Source of the DNA: Gracilaria caudata
Taxonomy: Eukaryota > Rhodophyta > Florideophyceae > Gracilariales > Gracilariaceae
Length of the DNA: 31,759 bases
Direction: 5' to 3'
Assembly (NCBI GenBank): GCA_030374735.1
Contig: JASCIV010000213.1
Coordinates: forward strand, 1-31,759
How positions within the stretch are numbered: the first letter of the stretch is position 1; every line of letters begins with the position of its first letter. Position numbers and translations under genes: made by a program. Positions 27,405-31,759 of the stretch are shown here, piece after piece. Below the pieces are notes generated by a model, which saw only the letters and a program-made list of their open reading frames with translations, was not told where the DNA came from and did no database searches.

Positions 27405-27419
27405 AGATAACTTTTTATA
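27405..27419 (-). promoter_or_regulatory. TATA box and shared GTTATCT element of the phosphatase gene
   Basis: Minus strand reads TATAAAAAGTTATCT. The TATA part (27419-27412) lies 12-20 nt before the ATG at 27399 and ~27 nt before the ATG at 27384. It closely matches ATAAAAGTTATCT at 11001-11013. Confidence 0.55.
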
Positions 27420-27693
27420 GGGAGGCGAGGCTGTGCGACCGCATAGATATGAGCGAACAGCGCTTTGCGAGCAGCTGGTGGGACGAAGCACGGCGGTGTA
27501 AGAGAAAATCGCTGGTGCGGTAACTCGGACGTGGCGTGAGGGGGGGGGGGAGACGGCGTATGCGTTTTGCGAGCTGCTGTGTGGGCACTTTCGTTTTATG
27601 ACTTACGTGTGGGAAATGCGCGCACGTGGCTGCACGCTTTGTGCATGAGCTGGGCGTTTTTTCTGCAGCAGAAAAACATTTTTACACTCCGCT

Positions 27694-27703
27694 TTTATTT
27701 ATT
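27694..27703 (-). terminator. candidate poly(A) signal of the LPMO-like gene
   Basis: Minus strand reads AATAAATAAA, two overlapping AATAAA hexamers about 42-51 nt after the stop codon at 27745. Whether this lineage uses AATAAA is unknown. Confidence 0.35.
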
Positions 27704-27744
27704 CACAATTGATTTTGTTGTTCATCCATTCACCCTCGATTTGC

Positions 27745-29157
27745 TTATTCAAACTCGATGTCCGCCTCGAAGCCTTCAGTGCGTCCCGACTTGGTCGTTA
27801 CCTTCACTTGCACTTTCACGATGCGTCCCACCGGTGGGTTCCACCCGAAGATAAGCTTTCCTCGGTTGCCCTGCATCACGTACGGTTTCGACCGCTCGCG
27901 TCGTACTCTTGTGCCATCCACGAAAAAGTCTATGAACCGCACGTCTCCGTTGTAGAACGCTTCCACGGTGAACCCGTTCTTGAAGTTGTCAAGTCGATAG
28001 GTCTCTCCGTCCTTGAGTGGGAGCTTCTCCCAGTTTGTGAAGTCAAGAAAGAACACCCCTAGAGCTCCGGTTGATATAAGCTCTGTGTTGAATGCGTTCT
28101 CATCGTCTTCAGATGACGACCCCGACATAGTTTGTCCAATGTCCAGATCTAGTGCGCTTGCTGCATTGTTCCTTCCCCCTCGCCCGCCACTTCGTGCCCC
28201 GACAGCTACAAACGCGCCAGAGCCTAATGATGCCGAACTTCCAGAAGAATTGCTGTCGTCGTCATGATCATTATCATGATCCTCGCCAAACCACGAACGT
28301 TGAATCGCTAGAGGTTTCTTCCCGTCCTTGAATTCGAACGGTTCCATTTCATACATGCGACCAACATGGCAGGGTTCTTTCCAGCAAATCCCCAACCGAT
28401 CCGTTGCACTCACGCATCTGTTGCCGTCCCATTGCGGTTCGTAGCTGTCGGTGACTGGCACACCGCCTTCGATTTTCACAAAACTGCAGCTGTAATAGTC
28501 TCCGAAGAAACTCATTGCGCGATAATCGCCTCCGCCGTACCATGACCACCCAAACACGTACACCCCATCGGGGTAACTCGTTGGAACTTGTACCAACTTT
28601 TGCCACGCCATGCCTTCAGCATCATTTCCGCATGTGTCGTACGACCGGTCGGAACAGTGATGAAGTCCTTCGTTCATACAAAGAAAATGGAACGCATATT
28701 GATCGTGCGCGTTCTTATCCATCATTTTTTCAACTGGTACTAAAACGAGTCTCACAAAACCAGTTCCGTCATCTGTTTGTAAAGATGTACACCAACAGCA
28801 GAAACGCATTATAACTCATGTCAGCAACAATGCCATATTCAGTATTTCAGTGGTATGACCATTATACTTACGGTTATCTCTATGCCATCTCACATTCACC
28901 ATATCGCCTCGTTTCCATGTTTGTGCAGGATTGTGTTCGTTAATCCAAGGATGATTTAGACGCCCGTAGTCATCCGGCGCTGGGCAAGGTCCATAGCAAT
29001 CTCTCCCTTGTTGGGCACCGACGCGACAATGCAACTCACGAGTAGGAAGCGGGTCTGCTAGATGAGAATGACCGAAAACGACCTTCGCAAGTGTGAAAAA
29101 AACGACCACAAATGAGAGAGTAACCGCGGAATATCGCAATCTGTTATTATGTGTCAT
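27745..29157 (-). CDS. secreted His-brace (LPMO-like) protein with C-terminal β-sandwich domain (one intron)
   Basis: Join of exon 1 (29157-28872) and exon 2 (28772-27745), 437 aa. The signal peptide (1-29, core SAVTLSFVVVFFTLAKVVFG) ends immediately before H30, giving mature HSHLADP. An N-terminal His is the hallmark of copper lytic polysaccharide monooxygenases (LPMOs). The catalytic-like domain (30-~250) is Cys-rich: DCYGPCP (53-59), W91-H-R-D-N-H96, GFVRLVLVPV, AFHF (122-125), GWSWYGG (170-176), FGDYYSCSF (185-193), and Cys pairs to 230. H96 or H124 could be the second brace His, and a Tyr/Phe of the YYSCSF block the axial residue. An acidic/Gly linker (~255-325) leads to a C-terminal domain (~335-437) with VRFIDFFVDGTRVRRERSKPY, like an Ig-type module of secreted enzymes. 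Substrate unknown; cell-wall polysaccharide is a guess. The frame extends upstream only through a TTG; 29157 is the first ATG that starts at the signal peptide. Confidence 0.78.
28773..28871 (-). other. intron of the LPMO-like gene (99 nt)
   Basis: Donor GTAAGT at 28871-28866, acceptor AAACAG ending at 28773, possible branch TTGCTGAC mid-intron. Removal joins C|AT into a His codon and gives WHRDNHDGTGFVRL, as expected for this family. The unspliced frame stops at 28816. Confidence 0.9.
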
Positions 29158-30275
29158 GAAGAAACGGATGAAAACCAGTTTCAATGAATTTGAAAGAGAG
29201 GTAAGAAGAAAGCTTTTCAAAGAGCGTTGGTAGATAGCAGGTGAGTTTAGACTCGACAGCAAAGTTTAGCACTGCTGAGTCTTGACAAAGATAGCGGGAG
29301 GACCAGCGTCGATAGTTCGCCCTTCATTATAGAGTGCAAATTCCTGGGCTCCGTCATTCAGTCTTTGAAGCGACACTCGCCGTAACCGAACCAAATTTCG
29401 CAAGCATGCATCCTCGACGTAAGCTGGAGTCTAGGAAATCGGCCCGAATGTCATAGTGATGACATTGGTCATCCGCACGCTTCAATTCCGCATCAACGAA
29501 AAGACTGAATCGTCATCGCACCACAGCACGCACAAGACAAAAATAACGTGGCGGCGCCGAAGTGCACTGCTCGTCCGATGCCACTTGAAATCGGGGCGAT
29601 CGATTTGGAATGTTGTTTGAGATGCATTCATGGACCTTTGAACTAGATATCGACGTGTGGGCCAGTTGTACCGATCGCCCTTTTTTCGAACGAGTCTAAT
29701 GTCAGACTTTGTTGCTTCTTTGGAGCTTAGTTGCCGGGGTTTGTTATCGGTGCCCGATCTGAACTGTTGGGTTGGAGCTTTGAGAGGACATTGCTGGCAG
29801 TTGTTTTAGGCAGGTTCGGGAGAATGAACGAACATTACACACATGTAGATTACATTTTGACCCGATGGGAAGAAAGTCTCAGGATAGCAGCCTGTTGGCT
29901 TCTTGGTTGAAACCGTTGCCCCGGAGTGTTGTTGTTGTACGTCAGTTGTTTTGTGTCCCGTTTAGAAGTGCTGAAAAGCAGTGCGGTTTCTCTGGTGTGA
30001 CTCATGGTGCTGACAGGATGGTGCCTGGGCTCAATGTGCCAACAAGGTAGAAACTCAGCGTGCATGATTTGTAAATAACGCCTGAAGGCGAAGCAATGAA
30101 GCGCATCAACAGCACACTCCTGGGAAGAAAAAGCTTACTGGAGCTGAAGGGCAAACTCAAACAGGAAACCACCCCGAAGCTCTTGTTTAAGTCAAAGCGG
30201 GCCGTGTGGAGACAAAGAAATGACTATAAACAAACAAATTGTAGAAAACACCGGGACACATACAGGGTACATCAA
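29158..30275. other. gene-poor spacer (1.1 kb)
   Basis: Between the LPMO-like gene start and the end of ENY2. Two short ATG frames (63 codons plus strand at 30096; 71 codons minus strand at 30065) show no resemblance to known proteins. GTTGTTGTAC-type T/G-rich stretches occur near 29930. No RNA gene recognised. Confidence 0.5.
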
Positions 30276-30761
30276 TCACTTGTTTGATTTTTGGATGGTA
30301 CTCGCCAGATTTTCTGAGGCAACGTATTGTCTGCAGATATCCAACAGCTCTTGCATCAACTTCGAACGCACAGAGTCCGGCACAGAAGCTGAAAGAAACC
30401 GAAAGAAACCGAAAGTATGAGCAAAAAAGGCATAATTGCAAGAAGCGATTACTTAGTAAAACGACGTACCTAAAGCATCTTTACACAACTGCGACGACAT
30501 GCGTCTCACAGTAAGCTGATCTGCCTGTGATGATGAAGAGGCATCCACTCCGGAACTGTTCTCCGAGGTTGACCTCTCGTTTGAAGAACGCAGTTGCGTG
30601 GCTTTCTCGAGCAAAGCAGATGTCCAACCGGTGGTTTCCAAGTCATTCATCAACCACTCTTTGATTCGGTCGCGCTCGCCAGACTGTTGCATTCGTTCTA
30701 AAAGCACGTTCGCAACTTGATCAGCCGCCATTTTGTTGCTTTCAGACGCCTCGCTCTTCAT
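30276..30761 (-). CDS. ENY2: ENY2/SUS1, SAGA and TREX-2 subunit (one intron)
   Basis: Join of exon 1 (30761-30470) and exon 2 (30388-30276), 134 aa. ENY2/Sus1 is a small helical adaptor in the SAGA deubiquitinase module and the TREX-2 mRNA-export complex. The product reads VANVLLERMQQSGERDRIKEWLMNDLETTGWTSALLEKA, a Ser-rich loop, LTVRRMSSQLCKDALASVPDSVR and SKLMQELLDICRQYVA. This matches human ENY2 blocks GERERLKELLRAKLIECGW, ITVDDLVAEI and VPDSVKKELLQRI. The Ser-rich insert between helices 2 and 3 (~15 residues) is extra. The start is uncertain. ATGs lie at 30899 (long), 30761 (family-like length, used here) and 30731 (best context, AAAATGG). Diverges from ACLA. Confidence 0.9.
30389..30469 (-). 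other. intron of ENY2 (81 nt)
   Basis: Donor GTACGT at 30469-30464, a TACTAAG soon after it, and a pyrimidine tract made of two tandem GGTTTCTTTC units ending in TTTCAG at 30389. Removal joins G|CT into Ala and continues ..DALASVPDSV.., matching the family. The unspliced frame stops five codons on. Confidence 0.9.
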
Positions 30762-31160
30762 GTAACAATTGCTACGACATGAGCGACGCTGTGCGGCGCA
30801 ATTGTAGTCAGGCAGAAGCGGCAACGGTGACTGGCAAGTGCCACGAATGTTTGCTTCTGGGACAGAGGATGACAGAGATTTTCGACTCCCAAGAAGCATG
30901 ACGTGCAACCAGGCAGCTAATTCGCCAATTGTAGCTTACGATTTCACACACATGTGACACGTCGTACACCTGGTAGGTTGCGTGCGATATATACTCACTG
31001 GGAATCGATGATCGACAACGTTATCTGATCAATGCTCGATTGCGTTCAATCCCTCTTGCTCGCGATACTACGCAATCTCTTGGTGACGTTTGAGGTTTTG
31101 CATAGCCGCTCTCTACATCCTTTTGTTCGGCAGCGCACCTTTTCATTTCCTTATTCATCA
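30762..31160. promoter_or_regulatory. divergent promoter region ENY2 / ACLA
   Basis: Spacer between the used ENY2 start and the ACLA start. It holds a symmetric ATATATA at 30987-30993 that could serve either direction, and a T/C-rich leader (TTTTCATTTCC) just before the ACLA ATG. If ENY2 starts at 30899, the shared region shrinks to about 260 bp. Confidence 0.35.
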
Positions 31161-31759
31161 ATGGCACGGAAGAAGATCAGAGAATATGATGGAAAGCGTC
31201 TCGTCACCCGTCGTCTCAAGAAAGTGAAGGGCATTAAGCTCGGCGGCGCTGGACTACACACATCACCCACTTCATTTATATCCGCAGCACAGGTGTCAAT
31301 ATCAGCGTTGAAAGCGTCTTCAACTCCACAAGTATTCTATTCAAATCTATCTCAGCAGCATCCATGGTTACTTACGACCAAACTCGTCGTAAAACCAGAC
31401 ATGTTGTTTGGAAAACGCGGAAAGAATAATCTGGTATTACTTAATGCCGATTATCAATCAGCTCAAACTTTTATTGAGGAGCGTATGGGACAAGAGATTG
31501 AAGTATCCGGAGTCAAAGGAGTGATCACAACCTTCCTCATTGAACCGTTCGTCCCGCATCAGCATGAATTCTATATGTGTATTCAAACAGTTCGTCAGGG
31601 AGATCGCCTCAGTTTCGGAGCGTGTGGCGGAGTTGACATCGAAGATAATTGGGACAAGGTCAAATCAGTAATCGTCCCCTGCGGAGAACCAGATTCAGAA
31701 TCGAGCATTGATCGTGAGCAGCACGTCCTTCCACTTCTTGAAGGTGCTGATCTTACAGA
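31161..31759 (+). CDS. ACLA: ATP-citrate lyase subunit A, N-terminal part (runs off the window)
   Basis: The first 199 codons of an open frame that leaves the window. ATP-citrate lyase cleaves cytosolic citrate to acetyl-CoA and oxaloacetate. In plants, algae and many fungi it is two proteins, A and B. The start MARKKIREYDGKRL is almost identical to plant ACLA. WLLTTKLVVKPDMLFGKRGKNNLVLL matches the conserved ATP-grasp block, followed by FIEERMG, TFLIEPFVPHQHEFY and the GGVDIEDNWDKVK segment. Compared with plant ACLA there are about 15 extra residues (roughly 28-50) before the HPWL block; I see no splice sites that would remove them. A fused animal-type ACLY is possible in principle since the 3' part is missing. 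Confidence 0.93.
   Translation, partial: MARKKIREYDGKRLVTRRLKKVKGIKLGGAGLHTSPTSFISAAQVSISALKASSTPQVFYSNLSQQHPWLLTTKLVVKPDMLFGKRGKNNLVLLNADYQSAQTFIEERMGQEIEVSGVKGVITTFLIEPFVPHQHEFYMCIQTVRQGDRLSFGACGGVDIEDNWDKVKSVIVPCGEPDSESSIDREQHVLPLLEGADLT

Larger units (their letters stand above)
27400..27744. other. spacer between phosphatase promoter and LPMO-like gene
   Basis: Contains the phosphatase TATA element, a G-run near 27541-27551, and at its right end two overlapping AATAAA signals for the next gene. No gene supported. Confidence 0.55.

Noticed and set aside
1..31759. CRISPR arrays, insertion sequences, integrons or bacterial-type operons
   Set aside because: No spaced direct-repeat array, transposase or ribosome-binding pattern was found; the gene set and introns are eukaryotic.

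Overview
This window looks like nuclear DNA of a compact, intron-poor eukaryotic genome. Most genes are single long ORFs coding typical eukaryotic proteins: TRM61, exportin-5, DMAP1/SWC4, a TDY-type MAP kinase, VPS4 and ENY2/SUS1. Only three short introns (81-103 nt) could be reconstructed. They have GTAAGT or GTACGT donors and CAG acceptors, and one has a yeast-like TACTAAC branch point. A plant-type cystathionine gamma-synthase with a Phe-containing plastid-transit-like leader, a two-subunit-type ATP-citrate lyase A subunit and a plant-style TDY MAPK suggest a photosynthetic alga. A unicellular red alga of the Porphyridium type is my best guess; it is inferred from gene content and intron scarcity and is not proven.

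Layout, left to right. 0-6 kb is visibly GC-richer: CGS (-), TRM61 (+), and a low-complexity regulatory-looking protein (+) with Ala/Gln runs and five RDMSMD-like repeats. 6-10 kb: a six-helix DUF1475-like membrane protein (-), then a DEP-domain PI3/PI4-kinase (-, one intron). 10-16.5 kb: a doubtful small ORF (-), an exportin-5 homologue (+), and a secreted Gly/Ser-rich protein (-) with a clear TATA box. 16.5-18.7 kb is gene-poor and ends in a dense inverted/direct repeat cluster 0.4 kb before the DMAP1/SWC4 gene (+). 21-27.4 kb: TDY MAP kinase (-), a gene-poor spacer with a perfect 27-bp palindrome, VPS4 (-), and a dual-specificity phosphatase with a gelsolin-like tail (-). 27.7-31.8 kb: a secreted His-brace (LPMO-like) protein (-, one intron), ENY2/SUS1 (-, one intron), and the 5' part of ATP-citrate lyase subunit A (+), which runs off the window.

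The genes form no operon. Functional links are loose: a MAP kinase and an MKP1-like phosphatase about 3.5 kb apart; two chromatin/transcription factors (DMAP1, ENY2); two membrane-trafficking or lipid-signalling proteins (VPS4, PI kinase); and two secreted proteins that could belong to the cell surface. Most genes recognised here are housekeeping genes. The unusual items are the LPMO-like protein, the DEP/PI-kinase fusion, the phospho-motif repeat protein and two non-coding palindromic elements. Several long open frames begin at non-ATG codons, so starts were moved to the first supported ATG; these cases are stated in the entries.
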